Below are positions 15,861 through 23,816 of a stretch of DNA of 64,000 nucleotides, one piece after another; within the stretch, counting starts at the first letter, position 1; each line of letters begins with the position of its first letter. The stretch is from assembly GCF_014323705.1 (NCBI RefSeq), contig NZ_JABVEC010000001.1, positions 372,001-436,000 of the forward strand, given 5' to 3'. The position numbers and the translations under genes were made by a program. Source of the DNA: Actinomadura alba (GTDB lineage: Bacteria; Actinomycetota; Actinomycetes; Streptosporangiales; Streptosporangiaceae). The notes below the pieces were generated by a model. It had not been told where the DNA came from, made no database searches, and saw only the letters and a program-made list of their open reading frames with translations.

Positions 15861-16190
15861 TTAGCTGGCCTCTCGTTCGGCGGGCTGGTCGCCCGGGTCA
15901 AGGTGGGTCTGTTCGCCGCCGTCCTCGTGCCGGCGCATGGCCTCGGAGCAGATGTCCACGAGCGCGATCCGGTACGGGGAGTCGTTGATCCGGTAGCCGT
16001 CCCTGCTCGGCACGAACTTCGGGGGGACGTAGCCGTTCCACGCCTCCGGCCTGGCGAACCGGAGGGGCCGCTGGGTGAGGCGGTGGGCGAGGTCGGGGTG
16101 CGCGAGGACGCGTTCCCGGCGTTCGGCGAGCACGTCGACGGCCTCGCGCTGGATCTGTGTGAGCGCGTGCGCCCAGGTGTTGTCGGTCAT
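15861..16190 (-). CDS. Hypothetical early protein
   Basis: This 109-residue protein begins MTDNTWAHALTQIQREAVDV, with the ATG overlapping the upstream TGA (ATGA). A helical N-terminus is followed by a short aromatic region (WNGYVPPKFVPSRDGYRIND) and an acidic tail. It sits just after the replication-initiator-like gene. No family recognised. Confidence 0.65.
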   Translation of the reverse strand: MTDNTWAHALTQIQREAVDVLAERRERVLAHPDLAHRLTQRPLRFARPEAWNGYVPPKFVPSRDGYRINDSPYRIALVDICSEAMRRHEDGGEQTHLDPGDQPAEREAS

Positions 16191-16909
16191 GGGGGGTCTC
16201 CCATGGAGGCGGCGATGGCTTCGCGCACGGACCGGCTGGAGGGGTGGTCGTCGCCGGTGGGCAGGTAGTCGCGGGGGTTGCCGCGGATGGCGGCGGCGAC
16301 GTAGGCGGCGGGGTCTCGGGGGTCGCGGCCGGTCAGGATCTGCCGGCGGACGCGGGCGGCCCATTCGGGGCTGACGGTTCGGCCGGCGTGTTCGGCGAGT
16401 AGCTCGATGATCCGTTCGTCGATCTTCGAATCGTCATCGGTCGCGCGTCTGCTACCGGTAGATGATTCACCTACAGTTACCCCCGTCCCTTCGGGACGGG
16501 ACGGGTCGGGTCGGGGAAGCCGAACAGCGTCTGAACTTCGGTCACCGTTCGCTGCGTGTTCGGGTGAACGTTCGGGCGAACTTCGCTTGCCGGTTCGGAC
16601 TCGGTGCATCCGTTCGCGGGCCGCTTCTCGCTCCTGCTCCACCTGTTCCCGGGTCGGCTGCCGTCCGGGGTCGTTCCACTGCCAGAACTGGTATCCGCCT
16701 TCGACGCGCTCCCACAGGCGTACGGCGACAAGCCGCTTCGCCTGCCCGGTGTTGCCGAGCGAGCCGATCATGTCTTCCGGGACGAATCCGTCCGTGAGCT
16801 GGTGCGAGCACCAGGACCCGGCCCGGACCCACAGGCCCATGGCCGCATTGCCGGCGGCGACGGCTTTGCGGTGGAAGGCGAGGCCGTCGTCGACCTTGAA
16901 CCAGACCAC
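16187..16909 (-). CDS. Replication initiator / helicase loader-like protein
   Basis: The 240-residue protein has an N-terminal domain (1-110: MVWFKVDDGLAFHRKAVAAG, then LTDGFVPEDM) of the kind found in phage replisome organisers. A disordered Arg/Ser-rich linker follows, then a C-terminal helical domain (EWAARVRRQILTGRDPRDPA, AAAIRGNPRDYLP) like those that load the helicase. Location in the replication block beside a clamp-like gene supports this. The precise mechanism is not shown. Confidence 0.65.
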   Translation of the reverse strand: MVWFKVDDGLAFHRKAVAAGNAAMGLWVRAGSWCSHQLTDGFVPEDMIGSLGNTGQAKRLVAVRLWERVEGGYQFWQWNDPGRQPTREQVEQEREAARERMHRVRTGKRSSPERSPEHAANGDRSSDAVRLPRPDPSRPEGTGVTVGESSTGSRRATDDDSKIDERIIELLAEHAGRTVSPEWAARVRRQILTGRDPRDPAAYVAAAIRGNPRDYLPTGDDHPSSRSVREAIAASMGDPP

Positions 16910-16955
16910 TAGGTGGCTCTCCTGATCTCTATAAACGATCTCGGTCGGTTGGGTG

Positions 16956-16990
16956 GCGGGAGCAGGGCGAGACAGCAGCCCTGCTCCCGC
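16956..16990 (-). terminator. Perfect 13-bp hairpin after clamp-like gene
   Basis: GCGGGAGCAGGGC and its exact complement form a 13-bp stem with a 9-base loop, 11 bases past the stop at 17001. No U-run follows. It separates the clamp gene from the replication-initiator-like gene and may tune their ratio. Confidence 0.7.
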
Positions 16991-17000
16991 CGGGCGGGGT

Positions 17001-17699
17001 CTATGCGGCCGGGAGTTCGGCCTTCCACGGGTTGTCTGTCAGCAGCCCTCCCTCGTGGTCGCTGTCCAGGTGATGGCAGGGCAGCCACAGGCCGATGAAG
17101 TGCTGTTCGACGGTGACGAGGATCGGGTCGGTCGCCTCGGGTCCGATGAACGCCATGAGCCGCTCGCCGCGGCCGGCGGCCTTGGCCCACCGGGGCATGA
17201 ACGTCGGGGTGAGGATGAGCGCGGGCGTGGCCGGCTGCTGGGGGCGGTGGACGGCCTTGCCGATGCGGGCCCGCCAGTCATGGAGCGGCCACTTCTCGCC
17301 GGGCACGGTGCGGTCGTGAAGGATCAGCCGGGTGCCGTCCTCACCGTCGATGCGCAAGCCGAGGCCGTCGATGGTGGCATTGCGGCCGACGGCGATGGGG
17401 AACTGATCGACGATGAGGACGAGCTGGGGGTCCTCGTCCTTGCTGAACGTGAACAGCTTGAGCATCGCGGCGGCGTCCCCGCGGTCGATGAGCAGCTTGA
17501 GGCTGGCGGTGGGTTCCTCGAGGGCGTGCCGGGACGCGGCGAGGGTGTAGCGGTCGCTGGCGGCGGCATAGAGGACGTCGCTGCTGACTTCGAGGCTGAT
17601 GCAGTTCAGCGGGGGCATTGTCGGGTCGGTGCTGGTGTGCGGGAGCACGGGGGCGATGAGGCCGTGGAGTTCGCGGGTGGTGAGGTCTATGCGTGTCAC
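17001..17699 (-). CDS. Sliding clamp-like (DnaN-related) protein
   Basis: This 232-residue protein contains NCISLEVSSDVLYAAASDRY followed by TLAASR, echoing the DNA polymerase III beta-clamp motif where strands face DNA. It is much shorter than host DnaN (about 375), enough for two clamp domains. A phage clamp would raise polymerase processivity or redirect host polymerase. The start is a GTG at 17699 overlapping the upstream TGA. A structure comparison is needed to confirm the fold. Confidence 0.65.
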   Translation of the reverse strand: MTRIDLTTRELHGLIAPVLPHTSTDPTMPPLNCISLEVSSDVLYAAASDRYTLAASRHALEEPTASLKLLIDRGDAAAMLKLFTFSKDEDPQLVLIVDQFPIAVGRNATIDGLGLRIDGEDGTRLILHDRTVPGEKWPLHDWRARIGKAVHRPQQPATPALILTPTFMPRWAKAAGRGERLMAFIGPEATDPILVTVEQHFIGLWLPCHHLDSDHEGGLLTDNPWKAELPAA

Positions 17700-18097
17700 G
17701 CTGCGTTGCTCTCTTCCATCTGGTTGAGCACCTGCTGGACGCTGGTGCCGGACATGTGGAGGCGGCGGGAGATCTGGGATTGGGTGGCGCCTTGGTCGGC
17801 CATGAGGCGGGCCGCGGCGGCTCGCTCGGCCTTGGACAGGGGTGCGTCGTCGCCGGCGGCGACGCGGGCGATGGCGACCTCGTCCACGACTCCGTCGTCG
17901 GGGCGGGTGCGGGGGCGTGGGATCTGGGAGGCGAGGACGACGGCGAGGGTGCGCAGCTGGATGCCGTCAAGGTGTGCCAGGAGTTCGGCGATGAGGTCGG
18001 CGTCGCCTTGGTGGACGGCGAACGCGAGCCATGGGGCGGTGCCGGTGGCGTAGGTCTGCGCGAGCTGCTCGAGCTCGGCGACGGTCGGGGCGGTCAT
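17696..18097 (-). CDS. HTH-containing early protein
   Basis: The 133-residue protein has a helical N-terminus. A C-terminal HTH (residues 86-128: LSKAERAAAARLMADQGATQ then SQISRRLHMSGTSVQQVLNQ) resembles those of resolvases and sigma region 4. It overlaps the WhiB gene upstream by ATGA and the clamp gene downstream by GTGA. A DNA-binding role is likely. Confidence 0.7.
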   Translation of the reverse strand: MTAPTVAELEQLAQTYATGTAPWLAFAVHQGDADLIAELLAHLDGIQLRTLAVVLASQIPRPRTRPDDGVVDEVAIARVAAGDDAPLSKAERAAAARLMADQGATQSQISRRLHMSGTSVQQVLNQMEESNAA

Positions 18098-18342
18098 GCG
18101 CTGGCCTTTTGGCGGGACAGGCGGCGGCGTAGCTTCCGCCGGTCTTCCTCATCGGTGCCGCCGTAGATCCCTTCGGCCTTCATCTGGAGCGCGAACTCCA
18201 GGCATGCGGCGCGGACCGGGCAGCGGCGGCACACGGCCTTGGCCTGCTCGGCCTGGAGGACCGCCGGGCCGGTGTTCCCGATCGGGAAGTACAGCTCTGG
18301 GTCGTCCCCGTGGCAGAGGGCCCGCTTCCGCCAGTCGCCCAT
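18094..18342 (-). CDS. WhiB-family Fe-S regulator
   Basis: This 82-residue protein carries all four WhiB cysteines at residues 10, 38, 41 and 47 (C-x27-C-x2-C-x5-C) and the turn GIYGGTDEEDRR followed by basic residues. WhiB proteins hold a 4Fe-4S cluster and bind the principal sigma factor. Phage versions (for example in mycobacteriophage TM4) can interfere with host WhiB function. The ATG overlaps the upstream stop by one base (TGATG). Confidence 0.92.
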   Translation of the reverse strand: MGDWRKRALCHGDDPELYFPIGNTGPAVLQAEQAKAVCRRCPVRAACLEFALQMKAEGIYGGTDEEDRRKLRRRLSRQKASA

Positions 18343-18989
18343 CAGGCACCACCGTGGGCTGCGTTGTAGGCGTCGACGACGTCCCGGCGGATCTTGCCTT
18401 GGGCGTTGCACGCGATCCCGGCGCCCTTCGCCCACGCGCGGATCTGCTTGGGCGACGCGCCGTCCACGGCGGCCGCGGGCGTGGTGCCCGGCCGCTTCCC
18501 GCCGAGTTCCTTGGCACGGGCGCGCGCTTCGGCCAGCTCCCGCTCGAGCGTCTCGACACGCTCCTGTGCGGCCTTGCGTTCCTTCTCCCGCTCGGCGCGC
18601 TGGTCGACGTCGGTCACCGCGGTACGGAGGCGGGCGAGGGCTTCGGTGACGCGGGTCAGCTCGCGCTGTACGACCTTCTCGTCGGTCATGTACGTGGCGC
18701 GGGCCATGAGTTCGGTGGCGCTGTCGCGGTGCGGCTGGACGACTTCGGCCCTCGGGCTGATGGGCAGGGTCGGCCCGCGCCCGGCGGTCGGCGCCGGCCG
18801 AGCGTCGGGCCGGTAGGCGATGTCGGTGGTGTGGTTGTGGAGCCAGCCTTTCCACCCGTTGATGAGGGCGAGGATTCTCTGGCGTGGCCATCCGGTCTTG
18901 GTGGCAATGTCGGCGACGGTGCGGCCGCCTTCGAGCAGTTCCTTGACGCGCTCGGCGGACGCCGGCGGCGCTGGTGGTGTGATGGTCAT
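18342..18989 (-). CDS. Lsr2-domain DNA-binding protein
   Basis: The 215-residue protein has an N-terminal HTH-like segment (12-45), a coiled coil (about 103-163) and a C-terminal Lsr2-type DNA-binding domain (178-212: SPKQIRAWAKGAGIACNAQG then KIRRDVVDAYNAAH). In Lsr2 the domain enters AT-rich minor grooves through an RGR motif; here the matching place reads QGK (197-199). It lacks the Lsr2 N-terminal dimerisation domain, which the coiled coil may replace. It could antagonise host Lsr2 silencing or organise phage DNA. Starts by ATGA overlap. Confidence 0.8.
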   Translation of the reverse strand: MTITPPAPPASAERVKELLEGGRTVADIATKTGWPRQRILALINGWKGWLHNHTTDIAYRPDARPAPTAGRGPTLPISPRAEVVQPHRDSATELMARATYMTDEKVVQRELTRVTEALARLRTAVTDVDQRAEREKERKAAQERVETLERELAEARARAKELGGKRPGTTPAAAVDGASPKQIRAWAKGAGIACNAQGKIRRDVVDAYNAAHGGA

Positions 18990-19555
18990 GAGGTGATCTC
19001 CCAGATGCGGATCACGGCGCCCGGCATGGCGAGCGCGTCGGGGTCGCCGGAGTGGGGGTGCGGGTAGACCTTGCGGGCGGATACGCCGACCACCCGGGCG
19101 TCGTCGGCCCACACACCTGCGTCCGTGAGGGCGTCCTCGGTGGACCGGATGAGCTTGGACAGGTCCGGCATCCGATCCGGCCGGTGGCGCTTCTTCGGTG
19201 CGCTCTTCGGCCGGTGGAGGGTGAAACAGATCTCCAGGAGGAGCGGGCCATCGAGGGGGAAGCCGATGGTGGTGATGCGGCCGGGGGCGCCGGGGTCGGT
19301 GATGAGTTCGCCGGCGGCGTGCTTGACGGCTTCGCGCCAGGGCTTGACCTTCTTGGACGACTCGATCATCACGCCGTTGCCGACGTGTCGCTTCGAGCCC
19401 TGGGGGGCGGGTGTGCCGAGCACGGTCATTTTGAAGGCCGGGTTCGACCGGGCCGGCCCGGCGGCGGCTTCCCCTCCGCGCGCCGGGCCGGGGTTGGACC
19501 TGCCCGTGCCCGGAACGGGCGCGGACAGGGGCAGGCTGATCTGGGAGTCGGTCAC
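18986..19555 (-). CDS. RusA-family Holliday junction resolvase
   Basis: The 189-residue protein has the RusA pattern: GTPAPQGSKRHVG, a basic patch (PKSAPKKRHRPDRMPDLSKL), IRSTEDALTDAGVWADDARV with the acidic metal ligands, and a closing strand. RusA dimers cut Holliday junctions; in phages they clear branched DNA before packaging. The first 40 residues are a low-complexity extension. The GTG start overlaps the stop of the small membrane gene. Confidence 0.88.
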   Translation of the reverse strand: MTDSQISLPLSAPVPGTGRSNPGPARGGEAAAGPARSNPAFKMTVLGTPAPQGSKRHVGNGVMIESSKKVKPWREAVKHAAGELITDPGAPGRITTIGFPLDGPLLLEICFTLHRPKSAPKKRHRPDRMPDLSKLIRSTEDALTDAGVWADDARVVGVSARKVYPHPHSGDPDALAMPGAVIRIWEITS

Positions 19556-19707
19556 CGGTGCGCCTCCATGGCGTCGCGCTCGTGGTCGATGCCGCGCGCC
19601 CGGTCGGCCCGGGTGGTGCCGACGCAGGCGAGGGTGGCCAGGACGCCGAGCCCGGCGGCGCAGAACGCGGTGCCGAGGATGGCGGCGGCGATGGTCAGGT
19701 CACGCAC
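19552..19707 (-). CDS. Small single-span membrane protein, 51 residues
   Basis: A GTG at 19707 opens a frame (VRDLTIAAAILGTAFCAAGL, then GVLATLACVG) ending in a TGA at 19552 that overlaps the RusA start. One hydrophobic segment is followed by a charged tail (RADRARGIDHERDAMEAHR). It overlaps its upstream gene by 8 bases, matching the coupling style of the operon. Confidence 0.6.
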   Translation of the reverse strand: MRDLTIAAAILGTAFCAAGLGVLATLACVGTTRADRARGIDHERDAMEAHR

Positions 19708-20131
19708 CGGGCTCACCGCCGTCCAGTGCGCGGATGGTGGGGCACGGCCAGGCGCTGGGTTCCTCGTACGCGTTGACGCAGCCGCCGCAGACGGGCCCGC
19801 TCGCGTTCTCTTCGCGCGGGTGCTGCTCCCGGACGCGCCGGATCTGCTCGGCGAGGGAGCACGCGGTCGCGTGGATCTCCTTGACCTCGGCGATCAGCTT
19901 CGGCATCGCGGTTCGCGCGGTGGCGATGAAGACCGAGTCGGCCTCGGGCTGCTCGCTGGTGATTAGCTCGGCGATGTACTCGCCGTTCTGGACCGATCGG
20001 GGTGACCAGACGCCGTACTCGATGCCGTCGGAGCCGTGGTCGTCGCCGGTCGCCTCCCACGGGCCGTCGCTGGCGTCGTCGGTGACGCGCTCGTACGCGG
20101 CGAGCTGCTCTGGCTGGATCCGCTCAGGCAT
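19700..20131 (-). CDS. Hypothetical early protein with zinc-type CxxC
   Basis: This 143-residue protein starts MPERIQPEQLAAYERVTDDA, has an aromatic middle (GIEYGVWSPRSVQNGEYIAE), and near its end VCGGCVNAYEEPSAWPCPTI, a likely metal site. Proteins of this pattern recur in actinophage early regions. No function is known. Confidence 0.7.
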   Translation of the reverse strand: MPERIQPEQLAAYERVTDDASDGPWEATGDDHGSDGIEYGVWSPRSVQNGEYIAELITSEQPEADSVFIATARTAMPKLIAEVKEIHATACSLAEQIRRVREQHPREENASGPVCGGCVNAYEEPSAWPCPTIRALDGGEPGA

Positions 20132-20318
20132 TGGCGACCTCCAGGCCGGGCAGGATGTCGGCGCGCTCGCGGTGGTCGCGTGGGGGGCGGGGTGCGGCGT
20201 GCCGTCCGCGTCGGCGGATCGCAATGAGGCGGGGCCGGGCCCGGTGGAGGCGGCAGGTGAGGGAGTACAGGGCGGCGATGACCGGGATGAACGCGCCGAA
20301 GACGTGGTAGACGATCAC
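20124..20318 (-). CDS. Small membrane protein, 64 residues
   Basis: One hydrophobic segment (residues 2-22, IVYHVFGAFIPVIAALYSLT) is followed by a strongly basic tail. The ATG at 20318 overlaps the upstream TGA (ATGA), and the stop overlaps the next gene by 8 bases. Role unknown. Confidence 0.65.
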   Translation of the reverse strand: MIVYHVFGAFIPVIAALYSLTCRLHRARPRLIAIRRRGRHAAPRPPRDHRERADILPGLEVANA

Positions 20319-20683
20319 GACGTCCGCCCCCTCTCGGCGGCGGCCGCCTCACGCAGTGCAGTGATGACGTCCTCGGCGGTGCGGGTCTGGTCGTCGTTCC
20401 ACTGGTTGCCGATCACCTCGGCGATGTCCTCGTGGTCTTCCATCGGCTCGTGACCGAGGTGCTCGGCGAGGGCGATCGCGGCGTCGAAGGTGTCGGTGTT
20501 CTCCTCTTCGAAGTCGCGCCAGGGCGAGGCCCCGGCGGCCACGTTGATCGCGGCGAGCACGCACACGTTGCAGGTGTTGACGTCGACGTCCCTACCGAGG
20601 GGGAGCCACCCGCCCCGGTGCCACCCGCGCTCGGTGAGGACGTCGGCGGCCTTGTCGAGCAGGTCGGCGGTGCGATCACCCAT
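20315..20683 (-). CDS. DUF6197-like protein
   Basis: The 122-residue protein (MGDRTADLLDKAADVLTERG, a central CNVCVLAAINVAAG, and the end WNDDQTRTAEDVITALREAA) matches an actinobacterial family annotated DUF6197, found in phages and chromosomes. The function is unknown. The family call is from memory of the pattern. The start at 20683 overlaps the upstream gene by 8 bases. Confidence 0.65.
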   Translation of the reverse strand: MGDRTADLLDKAADVLTERGWHRGGWLPLGRDVDVNTCNVCVLAAINVAAGASPWRDFEEENTDTFDAAIALAEHLGHEPMEDHEDIAEVIGNQWNDDQTRTAEDVITALREAAAAERGRTS

Positions 20684-21287
20684 TGCGGTCGCCCTCCTGG
20701 TCGGTGTCGGGCACGGTGACGTCGGCGCGGCCGTCGATGACGCCGGGCGCGAGCGGCTCCAGCGGGTCGACCGGGGCGCACGGCGGCGAACCGTTGAACC
20801 GGTGCACCAGCACGCCGCCCTCCTTGGCGAGCTCGTCACCGCAGATGCACACCGGCGCGTTCGGGTCGGCGTGCCCCGGCTTGACGGCGGGATGCTCGCG
20901 GGTCTCCAAGGCGCGCGGGTCCCCATTCGCGACCCGCACGTCGGCCATCCGGACCGGCCGGACGCCGTCACTGACAGGCGGCGGGGCAGGCGGCATGACG
21001 GGCTCGGGCGGCAGCGGGAGGTCGCCGTGGTTCCGGCACCAGTCCGCGACCATCTCCAGGAACGCGTCCGCGTTCTCCTCGTGCTCGCCGCGCTCGATGC
21101 CGAGCTCCCGGTGCCGGGCCTTCGCCGCGTCCAGCTGGGCCTGCAGACGCTCGATCTCGGTGTCGGTGGCGTCCAGCTTGCGGTCGACGTCGGCGACGAA
21201 CCCGAGCGCCTTGAAGCGGTTCCCCCACGACCAGAGGACGGCCTGCGGGTAGGTGTCTTCGAGTGCGGCGGTGGTGAGTTCACTCAC
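20676..21287 (-). CDS. Coiled-coil protein with Cys site
   Basis: I start this 203-residue protein at the GTG at 21287, which overlaps the upstream TGA by a few bases. A coiled coil lies at about 30-70 (DATDTEIERLQAQLDAAKAR), then a Pro-rich segment, then CICGDELAKEGGVLVHRFNG, a probable zinc knuckle. Function unknown. Confidence 0.65.
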   Translation of the reverse strand: MSELTTAALEDTYPQAVLWSWGNRFKALGFVADVDRKLDATDTEIERLQAQLDAAKARHRELGIERGEHEENADAFLEMVADWCRNHGDLPLPPEPVMPPAPPPVSDGVRPVRMADVRVANGDPRALETREHPAVKPGHADPNAPVCICGDELAKEGGVLVHRFNGSPPCAPVDPLEPLAPGVIDGRADVTVPDTDQEGDRNG

Positions 21288-21645
21288 TGGAGGCACCGCC
21301 CTTCGCCAGAGCGGGCGCGGCGGGGATGAAGCTCGTCCACGCCTCGACGGGCACGTCCCGGAACGTCGTCTGGGTGGAGACGTGGATCCTGCTCCTGTGT
21401 CCCTCGACGTCCCTCGTCGTCATCTCGGCGTCCAGGAACTCGGCCCAGGCGTGGACGGCGGCGAGGTCATCGGCGTCGCTGAGCGTGGCGCTCACCTGGA
21501 GACGCAGGACCCCGTCGCGGTCGACGTTGACGTGGGCGAGCGTCGGCAGGTCGTAGGCCATGAGACGGAACGCGGTGATCAGGGCTTTGGCCTGCCGCTC
21601 GCGCACCGAGCCGGGCTCCGGCCTGCTGGTGGGTAGGGTGGTCAT
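21280..21645 (-). CDS. Hypothetical early protein
   Basis: This 121-residue alpha/beta protein (RQAKALITAFRLMAYDLPTL, then LRLQVSATLSDADDLAAVHA) shows no catalytic motif. It sits between two small genes with short overlaps at both ends. No family recognised. Confidence 0.65.
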   Translation of the reverse strand: MTTLPTSRPEPGSVRERQAKALITAFRLMAYDLPTLAHVNVDRDGVLRLQVSATLSDADDLAAVHAWAEFLDAEMTTRDVEGHRSRIHVSTQTTFRDVPVEAWTSFIPAAPALAKGGASSE

Positions 21646-21944
21646 GACTTCGGGTTCCTTCCAGGGAGTCGGGTCGTCGTCTCACCGGCCGCCGTCGCGG
21701 GTGCATCCGCAGCGGCGGCCGTCTTGCGTCCGGCGATGCTCACGACCGGCGCGCGGGTGGCCGGGTCGTAGGTGTCGATCTGCTCGGCCGGGTCAGCGTC
21801 AGCGCCGAGCAGCGCAGCCCACGCCAGGACTGCGTGCGCGACGGCGAGGATGCCAAGCTCCGTCGTGTCGCCGACGGGCGTGCCGCCACGAGCGGCGTCG
21901 GTGGCGTACTGCTCGGCGGCGTGGAAGTGCTCGCGCGCGTCCAT
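21642..21944 (-). CDS. Hypothetical early protein, paralogue of 24806-25048
   Basis: The 100-residue protein begins MDAREHFHAAEQYATDAARG and has a helical core (GILAVAHAVLAWAALLGA). The layout (xHYxxAExxx then AxxHAxLAxAALLG) is shared with the 80-residue gene at 24806-25048, so both belong to one small-helical family common in actinophages. Function unknown. Confidence 0.65.
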   Translation of the reverse strand: MDAREHFHAAEQYATDAARGGTPVGDTTELGILAVAHAVLAWAALLGADADPAEQIDTYDPATRAPVVSIAGRKTAAAADAPATAAGETTTRLPGRNPKS

Positions 21945-22207
21945 CACCAGTCCTCCGGCGGCTCGGGCTCGGCCGGGCCGAACGCGTCGCAGGTGCACGG
22001 GATCTCAGTGGTCGGAGCCTGCTCGGGCGGCGGCCAGTTGACGGGCCACGCGAACGGGTCCGATTCGTCGGCGTAGGACGGGGCGGGCAGCTGCTCGTGG
22101 TCGAGCCTCTGGTTGGTGCCGTCGCAACCCTCGTTGCCGTGCTGGCGCCGCGGGTGCCCGCAGGCGCAGCCCTCGGTGTAGTCGGTGAAGTCGTCGATGT
22201 CGGTCAT
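21944..22207 (-). CDS. Small Cys-rich protein
   Basis: This 87-residue protein starts MTDIDDFTDYTEGCACGHPR and contains CACGH, GC and a terminal CTC, likely one zinc site with an acidic C-terminus. Its ATG overlaps the ERF gene stop (ATGA). No family recognised. Confidence 0.65.
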   Translation of the reverse strand: MTDIDDFTDYTEGCACGHPRRQHGNEGCDGTNQRLDHEQLPAPSYADESDPFAWPVNWPPPEQAPTTEIPCTCDAFGPAEPEPPEDW

Positions 22208-23067
22208 GAGGACCCCTCCGCAATCTCGTCCGGGGTGTAGTGCAGCGGGTTGGCGACGGCCGACTCGCCCTCGCGCTGCTTCTCGATCTCGCCGAGCAGC
22301 GTCCACAGGCGCGCGCCCGGCTCGGGCCCGCCGGCCGCGACCCGGTCCAAGGTGTCGATCAGCGTCGACCCCTCGACCTTCGTCAGCTCGTTGGACGAGC
22401 CGACGTCACGGCCCACGATCAGCGAGGCGACCTGGAGGCGGGTCTCCCGGTCGGGCACCTCCACCGCGCTGAAGACGGTGTGGAGCTTCTTCAGCTGCGC
22501 CTGGGTGATGGGCGGCTCGGCGGACCGGCCTTCCTCACCAGGGAGCGGCGGCCCCGCCGCCGGGCGCGCCGGCCTGGACCGCTGAGCGGTCTCCGCTCCC
22601 TGCTCGGGTGAGCCCCGGCGCCCGGACCGCTGCGCCGTGCGCGGTGCCGCGTCGCCTGGCAGTCGGGACTCGTCGTCCTCGTCGGCTGCGATACCGACGA
22701 CGGCCGCCAGGCAGTAGCGGCGGGCGTAGGTGATCCGGCCGCCGAGCACCTGGATGCCGCCCTCGGCGGAGATCGGAAACTCTCCGGTCAGCGCCTCCCC
22801 GGACTCGTGCCTCAGGCTGTAGCGGACGCACATCTTCCCGTCCGAACCGGCGCCCGGCATGGAGGTGAACGACAGGCCGTTCTCGGCGAGCAGCGGCAGG
22901 ACGGCCTCGGAGAGGTGGGCCAGGGTCGCGTAGCTGTAGGAGTACGGCTCGCCCTTCTTCGTCTCCACCGTGACCGTGCGGTCGCGCTCCAACTTGGGCA
23001 GTCGGGCCTGCACCTTGGCCAGCGCCGCGTTCAGCGCCGGTGTCGCGTTCGTCTGCTGCTCGGTCAT
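22204..23067 (-). CDS. ERF-family single-strand annealing protein
   Basis: The 287-residue protein has the ERF core (residues 45-130): SYATLAHLSEAVLPLLAENG, then GGIQVLGGRITYARRYCLAA with a following acidic DEDDES. ERF proteins anneal complementary DNA strands in phage recombination and may help circularise genomes. The C-terminus is a Pro/Arg-rich linker and a small helical domain. The exonuclease-like gene directly upstream completes a recombination module. Confidence 0.88.
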   Translation of the reverse strand: MTEQQTNATPALNAALAKVQARLPKLERDRTVTVETKKGEPYSYSYATLAHLSEAVLPLLAENGLSFTSMPGAGSDGKMCVRYSLRHESGEALTGEFPISAEGGIQVLGGRITYARRYCLAAVVGIAADEDDESRLPGDAAPRTAQRSGRRGSPEQGAETAQRSRPARPAAGPPLPGEEGRSAEPPITQAQLKKLHTVFSAVEVPDRETRLQVASLIVGRDVGSSNELTKVEGSTLIDTLDRVAAGGPEPGARLWTLLGEIEKQREGESAVANPLHYTPDEIAEGSS

Positions 23068-23816
23068 GCGTCCACTCCGATCAGGGGATCGCCCTGGTAG
23101 TCACGGCAGTCCTGCGCCGCGCGGGACACTTCGGCGATGTACAGGAACTGGCGGAACACGTCCGGGCCGGCCTCGAACGGGAACAGGTCGTAGCCGTCGG
23201 CGCGCAGCCACACCACGCCCGCCTCATCGATGGCGGGCATCTCGCACTCCTCGCCGTCCTCGCCGAGGTAGAACTCGGCGTACCGGTAGGCGGCGAGCTG
23301 GAACGCCATGTCGCCGTACGGGCCGTTGGTGTTGGTCTTCCAGTCCAGGAGCCAGGTCTTGCCGTCGCGCAGCCGGGCCACCAGGTCCGGGCTCCCGCCG
23401 TAGAGGTGCTCTCGGGAGAACACCGGCCGCTCGGTGAACAGCGGCTCGACCTCCCACTCGTCAAGGAACCGCACGCAGGCGTCGACGTGGCCGGCCAGCT
23501 CCGCCGGCACCTCCACTTCCTCTCCGTGCGTCAGCCGGTGGGCAAGCTCGTGCACGCGGGTGCCGCGCAGCCCTGCCGAGTTCCGTACGACCTCGTGTGC
23601 CTTCTCCAGGGCGCGGAGCCGCTCGGACACCGGCAGTTTCGCGAGGTCGTCCCACTCGTCGACGGCCTTGGCGGCGACGGTTCGGGCGGCCCAATTGATG
23701 AGGGCGGTCTTGGGAAATCCGCCGCTGATGAGGGTGGTGACGCCGGACACCTTGTGGCCATCGAGCAGGTAGGAGTGCCCGCGGCCGTGGTTGCGGCGCT
23801 TGGTCTTACTGGTCAT
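23064..23816 (-). CDS. PD-(D/E)XK nuclease (RecB/Cas4-like exonuclease)
   Basis: The 250-residue protein has the nuclease core GSPDLVARLRDGKTWLLDWK followed by AFQLAAYRYAEF. This gives the active-site D, D-x-K and the Q-x3-Y helix of the RecB/lambda-exonuclease fold. It should resect double-strand ends to give substrate for the ERF protein it overlaps. The start at 23816 overlaps the upstream stop (ATGA). Confidence 0.85.
   Translation of the reverse strand: MTSKTKRRNHGRGHSYLLDGHKVSGVTTLISGGFPKTALINWAARTVAAKAVDEWDDLAKLPVSERLRALEKAHEVVRNSAGLRGTRVHELAHRLTHGEEVEVPAELAGHVDACVRFLDEWEVEPLFTERPVFSREHLYGGSPDLVARLRDGKTWLLDWKTNTNGPYGDMAFQLAAYRYAEFYLGEDGEECEMPAIDEAGVVWLRADGYDLFPFEAGPDVFRQFLYIAEVSRAAQDCRDYQGDPLIGVDA

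Noticed and set aside
14234..15988. Plus-strand open frame of 584 codons
   Set aside because: It runs opposite to three coupled early genes with good ribosome sites. It shows no motif and fits only the third-position GC pattern of the other strand.
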